From Halictus rubicundus (lineage: Eukaryota > Arthropoda > Insecta > Hymenoptera > Halictidae), in the NCBI RefSeq assembly GCF_050948215.1, contig NC_135153.1, forward strand, positions 8,460,058 to 8,524,057: 64,000 bases of DNA, in the 5' to 3' direction. The notes below the pieces were generated by a model. The model was not told the DNA's origin, made no database searches, and was given only the letters and a program-made list of their open reading frames with translations. The position numbers and the translations under genes were made by a program. Below, piece after piece: positions 22,278 to 34,200 of the stretch; position 1 is the first letter of the stretch, and every line of letters starts with the position of its first letter.

Positions 22278-25200
22278 GTAACGAGTCATCTACTATACCG
22301 TAGCGACGCGACGCGCGACGTGTTTCAATTTCCACATTGAAATTTTATGTTTCTTTTTTCCCTTTCCTGCCTCCTCTTTCCCATTCTGCCAGCTCACGGT
22401 GTTAACATTAAACCTACCACGCTCAAAATGATCGGTTTTCTATTTAACAACTGCTGGAATTATAAAAACGTTTCCCTAGAAAATTACGAAATTGACTTCG
22501 TTATTTAACACTGACATACCACGTTTAAAATGACCGATTTTCTATTAAACAATTGTTGAAATTATAAAAATGTTTTCGTAGGAAATTACTGAATTGACTT
22601 CTTTATTTAAGCACATATTACAATAAAAATCGTGCAAAGTTTAACTAAATTCAATCTTCTCCCTTCTATAAGACGTTTCACTTTTATTTGTTTTGTGCTT
22701 GGTAGGTTTTGTCTTAACCATGACCTGGCAAAACAGTAACTACACAATAGGATAAGGGATCAATTATTGTGGGGGTACCAATTACTGTGCCTATATTAAC
22801 TATACTTATTTCTAAAGCATAATGGATATTAAAAAAGAGATATTCAATTTTTTTCATTAAAATGAGTTAATATATATGTTATATAACTGATTTTTAATAT
22901 TCGTTATGCTCTAAAGATAAGTATAATTAATATAGGCAGTGTACTTGGTACCCCACAGTAATTGGGTCCCTTACCCTATTACAAGGTACAACTACTGAAC
23001 GCTGACCGTATCGCAAAGCACAAAACGTAACTTGACACATTTGTTTGAACTGCATTTAAACAGATTGAAATCTATCGAAATTTTCTTTTCTCTTTGAAAA
23101 ATTGAGTTTTTCGGCCACTGGATCACGGAAAAGAATCTTCGAAAAAAATGATCGACGGATTGTGAAACTAGAGGTTTCCAGCTGTAAAATGAGTCCAAAT
23201 TTATCGTAGTACGATCATTTTTCACGAAATAATTACGGTTTAAGCAAATGTTCAAGAATCCGGTTTATAGTGTTGATCGGTGAAAGAAAAAAGAATGTCT
23301 TGGATCCCACACACACAGGAATATGTAACACAATGTAATGTAATAGCGGTAGCCGATAGCATAAACGCTGATGCGAATTTGAATTTCGAATTCCGTTGGC
23401 TCGATCGTAAGAACAAGATCTCGAAGTTCGGACAAATTTACTCGGGGGCGGTTGAGGAACACCCAGACGGGAACGTTCTACCACGGTTGTTTCGACTTTT
23501 CGAACAAGACGATAGAAACAACAAACACGCGTCATCGATGTCTCTCGGGCCTGGCGAATCCGTGTCGACCGGATATGCCAGTCTCCTTCTACGTCTTCGG
23601 AGGCATTTCGACGTCCGATGGATCAATGCAAATAAACCGCCTGTTCCCGAAGGAAAAATATTTGGCGCAGGTTGCTAGGGGATCGTCTCTCTCGATCGAT
23701 GCTGCCAGTTTAAAAAGTCCCGTCGTCTTTTTCTATTTTTTTTTTTGTTTTCTTTTTTCTCCTTCGAAGACACACCACTCGTTTCGGATTACGTTGGAAA
23801 CGGGGCGACGCGCGACGCGACGCGACGCGACGTTTCGGTCTCTCACGAATCTGTGAAACGCGTTTTGCTGCCGTGTACGTTTCGCTGTTTTCTTTTACGG
23901 TAGTCGCTGCTACGTTTCCAGATCTGGGTTATACTTATTTATTGCATTTCATAACATTTTAACTGGTGCTTCCAGTTTGTTTTGCGTTTGCTGGAACATG
24001 CTGATAACGATAACATGTACAGTGACTCCCGCTAATATCCGGACGATCTTAAAAACCGCATAACTTTGTCAATATTGGACTGTTCTGCTTGTATCTTTTT
24101 GAGAAGTTATAACAATTGGTTCGCTACATAACTAGAAAAATATGTTTGATTAAAATTGGAATTGGTCGAAATTGCAGAGAAAGTACTAAAAGTTCTATTT
24201 TGCAACTTTTTTGTGCAGGCTTATTGCGATTATCCGTAATTTTCCGTATAATAAATGCTTGGACAAGGAAATTTATTCCACTACTTTCCAGAAATGAATT
24301 TTTATAAGTTCAATAATTGTAAAATATAAAACCGGTCATTTGACCGTGGTAGGTTTAGTGTTAAAAATCGCATAACTTTGTCAATATTGGACTATACTAC
24401 TTGAAGTTCTTTGAGAAGTTAGAACAATTGGATCGCTACATAACGTGAAAAAATGTTTGATGAAAATTGCAATTGGCTTATATTAAGAATTTTAAAAGTA
24501 CCGTTTGTACATCTGTATCAATTATACATATTCTGAATATTTCATCCAAATCGGTCAACTTTGCAATGAGCTACAAACGTTTAACGATGAAAGTTTAAAC
24601 TGCGGATTTTATGCATTTATGACAAAAATGAGTAGGTGTAATTCAAAACAGTAAAAAGATTAAAGGAGTTTAACAATGTCGATATACCATTTTTAACATA
24701 TAAAAATGATTAATGAGCAAAATAAATTTTTACTTAGCTCCTATAGATTGCAATTGATGTATAAAAAGTTTATTTTGCATAAAGATCCGCAGTCTATTGA
24801 TCATTTTGGAACATTTTATGTAGCAAACCAATTGTGCTCACTTCTTTAAAAAAGTCCAAGTCGTACGGTCCAATATTAACAAAGTTATACGATTTTTAAA
24901 AGCGTCCGAGTATGAGTGGGGTACAGTAGACTCTCGGACGACGCGATCAGAAATTACATTTGTATATCGTTCATTCATAAGAAATGCTACACAACTCAAC
25001 AATTTTTTTAAACTATTTTTATTGGTTCACTAGTTTCGAAGACTTTTAATGATTTTAATAGGTTGCCGATAATACATAATATCAACACTCTTAAATTCGT
25101 TCTACCATTCTCGCGTTTTACGTTTCTCCTACTCGTTTTTAATCCATGAAATCCGCAGTGTAGAGTAATAAATAAAGTAATAATAATAAGTAGACTGCGG

Positions 25201-28200
25201 ATTTGATGCATTTCTAACAAAAATGAGTGTAATTTAAAACAGCAAAAGCATTAGAAGAATTTACAAGTACTATTATACGATTTTCAACCTATTAAACATA
25301 TTAAGAAGGAGAATAAACTTGTGTGTCATTCCAGTTTGTTGCAATTCAGGTAGAAAATTTTTATTTTACATAAAGATCCGTTGTCTAGTAATAAGTAATA
25401 CGGGTTTTCAAAGTATCAGAACGAAGCAAGGAAACCCATTCAACTACAATATAATACAATACAATACAATAAAATACAATAAAATACAATAAAATACAAT
25501 GAAATACAATAAAATACAGTACAATATAATATAAAATACAAAATAGTATTTGAAATATTTATTGGGCCAAATATTGCCCACCTCTGGATGCAACCACGTG
25601 TGAACCGCATTTGTTTTGCCACGGATGTATTTCTCGGGGCGGACGGCAACTTCTGCTCGGCATATCTCAGATAAAAATACTCCGAAGAAACGGTCTGTCA
25701 GTTCTTACTTTCTTCGTTTCCTTCCTCTTTGCGCCGCTGGCGCACTTTTTTCTTTCTTTCCCGTGGAATCTCACCGTTTGCAAATGCGTACCAAAAAGAC
25801 CGTATCGCGTGTCGCCCGAGAATGCTACCAGTTTTGCATTAATTACCATATTGCACTCGATCGGTACCGACTTCTTAACCCTTCAACGAGATTTCACGGA
25901 AACGTTTTCGCCTTGAACCATTTTTCCGCTGTTAATCGTCGGACAAACGCACTGCAATGTTGTCTAATGTTGTACATCGTGACGATTAGTATACATTCCG
26001 TTGTACAATTGATCGTTTCTCGTTACACCTTCTCGTGCTGTTCGCGTAGCATGTATTGCTGTGCTTACCGTTAGAAATGGTATTTTTTTTTTTGTGAACA
26101 GAATAAGAAAATCGATGATCGATAAGAAAATAATATGGAGCAACTAACGAGATGGACATAGAATCTGGAAAAGGAATGACAATGCAATTTGTTCCAGATT
26201 GTTCGGGACGAAGTGCGACAAGTGCAGTGAGTGCTTCAGCAAAGACGACTACGTGATGAGAGCAAAGAGCAAGATTTATCACATAAAGTGCTTCCGATGT
26301 TCGGCGTGCATGAGACAGCTAGTACCTGGTGACGAATTCGCTTTGAGACAGGACGGTCTTTTCTGCAGACACGATCACGACGTTCTCGAGGGTGGCAAGC
26401 TCTGCTCCGGGCCCGGCGGTGTTCCCGGCAGCGAGAATAATAACAACGCATCCCTCATGAATAATAATCACCATCTACATCCCAACGACGGCTCGATATC
26501 AGGTAATGGAAATATTTATTTCTTCTTTTTTTTTGCGGATTTTGCTTTGTGTCTACACGCACAGTCTTCGAGACAATAATCTTTATCTTGCTTGCGATCT
26601 AGAACAAACTACAAAAGAAAGTATTACAGTAGAACCTCGATTATCGTTACACTCAGTTATAATGCTAGATACTTAATAAAAGTTGTTGTTTCTTACAGCT
26701 TTTTTAGTTGGGTCTCTATAGAAAATTTAAGAAACACGTTTTGTAGATCTGTGTCAATTATGAATTGGTCAATCGAAATTGGTCAACGTTGTTAACGAGT
26801 TACAAAGTATTCCAGTATTCAGTTCATTATACAAAGTATTCTAGTGTTCCCGGGTTTGAGAGCATAAGGGTGGCTACTGTGTTTCCCGAATAGTATCGTA
26901 AAGAGGATCAAAATTGAATGACAGTATCATAACCTTTTATCACGCGGACGAACGAGCGTGACTTATTTGTAGATTAAATTGTCTGGACACGGTCTATCGG
27001 GGCACAAAGGGCAAATTTGCAAAAGGGCTATCCGCTGTAGGGGAAGCTCAAAGGACCACCCCTAACATAACGGGGTATTGTGTTAGGATCCTCGGGGTCA
27101 TAATTAGGTGTTGATAATTGAAGCCGTTAAGACCTGGAAGGCTTGACCACTTTCCTCCTACGCGGCAGGATTACACAGGATTAGTGTTCTGCGTGCCAAC
27201 CATTCTAATATGTACACACGCGCGCATTGGCTGGATCGGCCTGGATTAAACGTCCAATGAAGCTCGCGTTAATAATGAGTTAATTAGATAGCATGTTATC
27301 GCGGTGTTACATTATCGCGTGTCGTGTTATTGGCAAACAAACTGTAACAACCTAACAACATTCTTCCGAGTAGCTACACAGCGGCAATAGCAGTTCCTGT
27401 CCTTTCGGTTTATTTGTTGTTAATCGAACAAAGTCACAGAGAACGCGATGGATAAACTGGGGATCTTTATATAAAATCAAAATTGTTTCTATCTATTGTA
27501 AGAGACAAAAGTTGAACGAAAATGTGTGCGCCCTCTTCTAATAATTTCAACAAATCAAATATATAACAATGCATCGTTCCAGCGTTGACTGTATTATTGA
27601 AATGCTTGAATTCGGCCAACTTCAAACATGCATAACTTTTGGACCTAACTAAAAAAAAGCCGAAAAATCCAAGTCGAATTGGTCGTGCGGTAAGGTAGAG
27701 CGACCGCGTTATCGACAAAAATAGGCGAAAAATGATTTTACGTGCCCCAACTTTCCGTCCTTATATGAGAATATTTTTCGCTGGGAAAGGGCTCATTCGA
27801 AAGAGGAAGGTTCAATCTAGCGCGCACTGGTCATCAACTATGCATCAAGCTGCATAAGTTTATGCAAATATTTGGTAATATTAGGGGTATCCATAAGTAA
27901 TCAGTTATTTGCAAAGAATTTGTTTTGCCTTTAGTTCTGTACCGATCGTTAAAGAGGGAACACGTGTTCTTTTAGAGTTTTCGGTAAAGCAGTCTGTGAT
28001 CAAAATATTCTAAAAAGTATGATTTTTTTTACAACCCTGTAATAAAATGGCGGCGTCCGTACCTTCCGAGAATCATATTCGTCATTGCATACTTTTTCAT
28101 TTTCATGCGAGATTTAATGCAACGGTAACAACAAAGAAAATTTGCGATGTTTACGGAGATGTATTGAAGGTCAACAAGTGTCAACGTTGGTTCAGAAGGT

Positions 28201-31200
28201 TTGCTGCTGGTGATTATGATCTCTCTGACAGGCCTCGAAGTGGACGACCAGCTGAATTTGATAATGACACCCTAAAATCTCTAGTGGAAGCTGATCCAAA
28301 ATTAAGTATACAAGAATTATCGAGAAGCCTTGGGTTCACACGGTCAACTATACAAAGGCACCTACACCAAATGGGAAAAGGCATATAGGCAAGGAATGTG
28401 TAACACATCAATTATCTGAGACCAACAAGAATATTCATCGATCAATTTGCACTTCATTGCTATCCAGATTTCGTAGAGATCTATTTCTGAAGAATCATTA
28501 CCGGAGATGAAAAATGGATTCTTTATGATAAAATAAAGCGTTCCAAGCAATGGCTTTCTGCAAATCAAATCGCCATATCAACCCCTAAACCTAGCTTATC
28601 ACTTAGAAAGGTGTTACTGTGCATTTGGTGGGACTGTCGTAGCATAATTCACTTTGAGTTGTTGAAACCTGGAGAAACAGTTACAGCTGAGTTGTATTGT
28701 CAGCAATTACAACGGCTGTATTCAGAACTATTGAAAAAAGGGCATCTTTAGTCCACAGAAAAGGTATAATACTGCAAATTGACAATGCTCGGCCCCATAC
28801 AGCAAAACTCACTCAGGAAAAAATCAAAGAATTGCAATGGGAAGTTTTACCGCACCCCCCGTACTCACCGGATATTGCTCCCTCTGACCATCATCTTTTC
28901 AGATCTCTGGAGCATTATTTAAGAAATAAAACATTCACTTCTGTAGAAGATGTAACGAGGCACCTTGAGTCATATTTTGGTTCATGAACCCTGGATTTCT
29001 ATAAGAGGGGGATTGAAAATTTGCAGGAAAGATGGCAAACTGTCCTTGATAATGATGGAGATTATATAATAAATTAAGAAGTTTGTTTTAGATTTCAAAA
29101 TAATTGATTACTTATGGGTCCTCCTAATATAAGCGATGGAAGTAGGCCAAAAATTGACGATATGCACGCATTGGAATCCAAGCATTTTCATGCCATTGGA
29201 TGAGTGTTCTGGATGAAATCAAGAGTGGCGCGCGCTAGAAAATATCTCCAGCTACAAATTGAGCTATATTTTGTCTTGATTCTCTGCGAAATAAAGCCGA
29301 AAACTTGAAGCACGTTTCTGACGTCAGAATTCATAATATCGATAATACAGAGGAAAAAATGTGACAAGTTTGGTCACAGACTTAAGACCCGTCGGATCAA
29401 GACCAAGACGGATCTTAAGTCAGTGGCTGAAGGCTGTGAACGGAAATTATACAGCAGTTACCGCCTGCTGGCTCTGCAAAAGTCACGTGACTACCCTTGG
29501 CTCTTAATGAGAGTCACTATAAATCCGTTAATCTGATTATCAGAAAAAGAGAATCCAGCGTGCCACTGGTTTTTCGATTTGGTGTAAATCGCGCGCAGCG
29601 ATGAAGCATGTACCGGCGCGGCGATCGAATAGTTTTGGTTATTCACTGTATATTTAGACGGACGGTCTAACAACGTGGCACGGCGTTGCTTAATCGATGA
29701 TAATTGAAACTTGTGTGGTACGTGTGACACAGGGGCTAGCTGGAACGTAGTTCCTAATTACGGGCGTAAACAATCTCTTAGTGTCGCGCGCGCGACCGGC
29801 ATATCTTCCTATGGTGTTTGTCACTTGGCTTCCTTATGGAAATTGTTGTGTCTAAACATATTTTCCGATGCACGAAACCGTGGGCCCACGGACCGGTGAC
29901 GGCAGTGGTTTGACAACTCTTTACAGAGGAGCCGAGGTGTCAAATGTAGCACCTCTCTGCCAACTACTGTGGCACATAACTACGCACGATCTCTATCATT
30001 TCCTTTCCTTTTTTTTCTTTTATGAAAGTTTATTCAATTCTTTTTTTTTTCCTTCTCTTTCGGGAATCGTGTCCCCCTTACACAACTTAATGGGGCAGAG
30101 GGGAGAGGATCTACTACTACGAATTCACGTGCAAGCCGTTCGTTCCACGCCGTCGAATTTTACCATCCTAATCCGCCGTTTTTATTGTTGAAATTTCAAC
30201 GTTTATTGGTACCCCTTTTGGATATCGATTCGTGTGATGCTTTTTGTTCAAGATCGAACAGGTTTTTAGATTGTACAGTGGTGGTAAAAATTACAAAACG
30301 CTAACAAAACATCGACATTCTTTTGTCAATAGGCTATACGATACCTCCTATTTGTTGTACAACACTTAACAAATACTTTCGGATTGATTTGCATAACTTT
30401 TTCATTCGATTTGATTTCACCGCGTTCCAATTTTCTCCATGTACCAACTTGTTGCGTAAACTTTCTTCCAGTTCATTGCTATTATTATCGTATCACTTTC
30501 CATATGCGTAGACACTTCTGGCTGAAGTTCCGAAAATCGGTCAAATGCACACAGCTTCTTTTCGTATTAAAATCATGTTTCCCAATTGAATTTTTGGCTT
30601 TCCGGGAAAAAATGTTTTATCATATCGGTACATTTTCTACCTTACCGACGAGTTTTGGTTAGGTTTGGGTGGAGGGACGGGTGCAGCAGGATTTGATTTG
30701 TTCTATCGCTCTGTTCGTTTCTCGATTTCGCGTGGTAGCCAAATCCTTCCGAAGGACACTGCCAAGGAAACTGGATCCTTATCGCAGCACGAGTTACTTA
30801 TTACTCGTTAATTGGGAGTTAATGAAATTCAACTCTCAACAGGTTTCGCTGTTTCGCCGACTAAAATGTGCCCGAAAGGTTTGTGATTCTTCGTTCTTTC
30901 TCTTTCTTTTTTTTTCTTTCTTTGCTCGTTCGCGCAGTCTTTCGCTGATCGATGCGACTAACAAGGGAGCTGAACCTGAAAATTCTTATTCCTTTTGAAT
31001 AAGAAGTTTTTTCTTCTTTTTTTTCCTTTCCTGATTCGTAGGTAGGTTCGACACAAATATCTCACGACTTTTACTTATTTCGTGCGCCGGTAATTAACGG
31101 GCGAAGTCGTATAGATTGGGAGGGGGGGGGGGGGGTGAGACACGATCCGTTTAGACGAAAAACGGGATCTACGAAAAAACTTGGGTAACGGGAGAGATCG

Positions 31201-34200
31201 TATAGAAATTAAATTCACGAATAACGATATTGTTCTTTGCAACTAGATTGCGTCTACTCTATTTTTAACAAGAATGGATCACTTTGATCTCTTCTTGCTT
31301 GAAATTTTTATTAAGTCGATGATTTGAGACGAAAATTTCTTATTAGTTTTAACGGAGATTCTTAGAAAAGATATGTAGTAACTTCAATATCCTTAAATTG
31401 ACCTGATTTGATCATGCATGAACCACGTTAGGATCTCACTTAAAGATATTTCGGAATCAGAGTTTTCAGATGTAATCACTTTTCCTCGTGAAAGAAGATG
31501 GTGGAAGATGGTAACTGCAAAAATAGATTCAGTATTATTCTAACAAGCAAAGTATTATTCTCATCTATACATATGTATACTTGAATTCATATTAGAAAAT
31601 ATAGTATTCATATTAGAAAAATTAACATAGACTTTATTAGCCCGCATTTGATTATTTTAAACCTCGAACAAGACATTTGGCATGCCGCCATTCACTATCG
31701 AAATACACTTCAAATCGAATTATCGTTATTATCGCCATCGCTATCTATTATCAAAATAGAAAATCACTGTTTACGCTGAGAAGAATGATCGAAGTCCTAC
31801 CTGGCCTTAGCCTTTCCAGTTCAAGTGTATAAATACCCAAAGATTAGGCACTTATTCTCACTAATCTTATTTATGGTTGATCGGCTCCAAGTCCCCCGTG
31901 TACACTGCTGGTGTCCAATCAGTGTCAATTCGTCGAAGTCATCGTAATTGCGTTCGGTTTCGTAAAAACTTGGAGACTCTAATGAGAATACCTAGAAACT
32001 TTTAGAAAATGCCTAGAAACTTGAATAGACGGATTCTTGTTATTTTTACAGAGTAATGTAAAATAGTCACTTTTTTGAAAGTGATATAACAGATTGTCAA
32101 CTTAATTTTGTATAATACTCGTACACGCGTATTCCAATTTTGAAGTTTTCTTTTGTCCGCCGCTACATTGTCTTCGGCCGCCTCGAATACGAAGCAGGCA
32201 TTTGTCTTTGCGTTCTCCATCCGCCATGTTGAACTACTATCCGGATCTCCCATTAGCCGGCGAAGAAGGTTTCGCAAGACCGGTTAGGACGATAGTCGCA
32301 GCCGGACATTCTACTCGGTATTCTCCTGATTTAGTTGCGTTGCTCTTCCCCGAGTAGGAAGGCTTTCTTCCAAATAAGCGGCGTATCGGACCCGGGACCC
32401 GGGACTCGGGTCCTGGGGAACCATCGGTCGATGAAAAACACCGGGACTTGCAATTTGTGCAGTGTTCCTGTTAAGCTTCCACCTTTCTCGGACAGCGAGA
32501 TAAGTAAACGTCCTAGTTCAACTAAAAATCAGGAATTCGACAGTAATGTCCGCCGCGGAGAGGATTCCCGGTGATGCCCCCGACGCTTAACATAAAACCC
32601 TTATCAAACCAATTTGCCTCTAAAACTTGTTCGCATGTTTTATGACCGTCGTTGCGAAATGGTACCCTCCGCTGAAACCCAAACTCGGGTGTGTAAAAAG
32701 CAATTTTCGAAAGGTGTACAACTTTTATGCGACCGTTGGTCACCGCTAAATCCATCATGATTTTATTCATTCGGTTTTATTTATACTTTAATCATTTCAA
32801 TTTATTCCTGGTTCTCGAGTTGGTTTTTTGTTCGTCCTGTTTAGAGATGACAAAAATTACCCTTTCCTCGTGGTTACAAGGAAAATCGTCAGGTTGGATT
32901 CTGCGAAATTGCGAACGCTTTGGACGGTGACTTAATTGTTGTTAACCTGCTCGCAGATTCCGGGTCCGAGAGCGGATCGCACAAAGCAAGCGTGGGTGGT
33001 AACCGAGGATCGGGCAGCCATAAGAGCAGCGGCGGTTCTGATGGAAAACCGACCAGGGTCCGCACGGTTCTGAACGAGAAGCAACTTCACACTCTGAGAA
33101 CTTGCTACGCGGCAAATCCGCGACCGGACGCGTTGATGAAGGAGCAGTTGGTGGAAATGACGGGTCTCAGTCCAAGAGTGATTAGGGTATGGTTCCAGAA
33201 TAAGCGTTGCAAGGACAAAAAGAAGACGATCGCGATGAAACAACAGATGCAGGAGAAGGTGAGCATGGAATTTTCGAAACTCCCTCGTTTTCTAGGGGAC
33301 TGTGTCCTGCTTTTCGCAGGACATTTTCCTTTCGAGAATCGATCGTTCTGCTTCCGTCACGGTTTCGAATCGTGAAAAACCAATTTACACTCTGGTGCGT
33401 AACTACAGCACCGCTAAAACTTTCAAAAGTTTTAAACAGGCGGAGAATATTATTTATTTGAAAGAATATACAGGGTGTTCATTTGAAAACTTTCCGGCCG
33501 AATATCTCGAAAAGTATGAAAGATATTAAAAAAGCGTAAAACACGTCCTTGGAGTTCAAGAGGGAAAGAGGACCGAAATTAGTGCGCAGATAAAAAAAAG
33601 TATCCTACGAAAATTGCTGGTCTTTTTACGTACAATAAGAACCCGTACTAAAAAATATAGGTTTCCATTTGAACAAACAAAGTTGACCTTCTAATGACCT
33701 TGAAAACACCACCCAAATAAAAAACTGATACTGCCCCCCCTATTTCCCCCTCGAACTCCTAAGACACGTGTTTTTTACACATTTTTAATATCTTCCATAC
33801 TTTTCGAGATATTCGGCTGGAAAGTTTTCAAATGAACACCCCGTATATAACAATAACTCATGTTTTCAATTTTAAAACATTATTCGAAAACTCTGAGCAT
33901 TTCTTTCTTTCTTTCTTTCTTTCTTGAAGATCTAATAATGCCTCGCACTGCAACGAACAATTTAACGAATCGCGGTGTTTTTGATTGCAGGATGGTCGTA
34001 AATTAGGCTTCGGAGGAATGCACGGCATTCCTATGGTGGCCAGCAGTCCCGTGAGACACGAGAGTTCCATAGGAATGACGCCACTCGAGGTGCAAGCTTA
34101 TCAACCGCCATGGAAAGCACTTTCGGATTTCGCTCTCCACACTGATTTAGACAGGCTAGATCCTAACACGCCATCTTTCCACCATTTGGTGTCGCAGGTA

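Larger units (their letters stand above)
22278..26197 (+). other. tup: tup intron after LIM1 exon
   Basis: This 3.9-kb intron is loaded with repeats: a tandem-duplicated family M MITE (22402-22717), fold-back element Q (22746-22980), element P copy 3 (24020-24928), two or three family H MITEs and a pentanucleotide repeat at 25440-25530. A (GACGC)n run is at 23806-23834. No alternative exon is supported. Confidence 0.8.
27687..29507 (+). mobile_element. Element X, copy 3, carrying a full-length mariner
   Basis: X left arm (27687-27880, tip lost) and X right arm (29127-29503, ending CCTTGGCTC-TTAA) match the mariner-free copies at 7873 and 41110. The mariner sits between them at the same position as in the 11.1-kb copy. 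The right TTAA flank is intact; the left TTAA and about 25 bases of X are missing. Confidence 0.75.
26503..32956 (+). other. tup: tup intron before homeodomain exon
   Basis: The 6.5-kb intron contains the X/mariner composite (27687-29507). Its other parts look unique: 26930-27350 is non-repetitive with homeodomain-like TAATGAG and TTAATTAG motifs, and 29520-32950 contains pyrimidine-rich runs and a G14 run at 31121-31134. Many intronic regions of developmental genes are enhancers, but none is proved here. Confidence 0.75.

Noticed and set aside
28047..28388. A domesticated single-exon DNA-binding protein from the mariner N-terminus
   Set aside because: The downstream transposase halves are still present and decayed in the same element, so this is a truncated pseudogene frame, not a co-opted gene.
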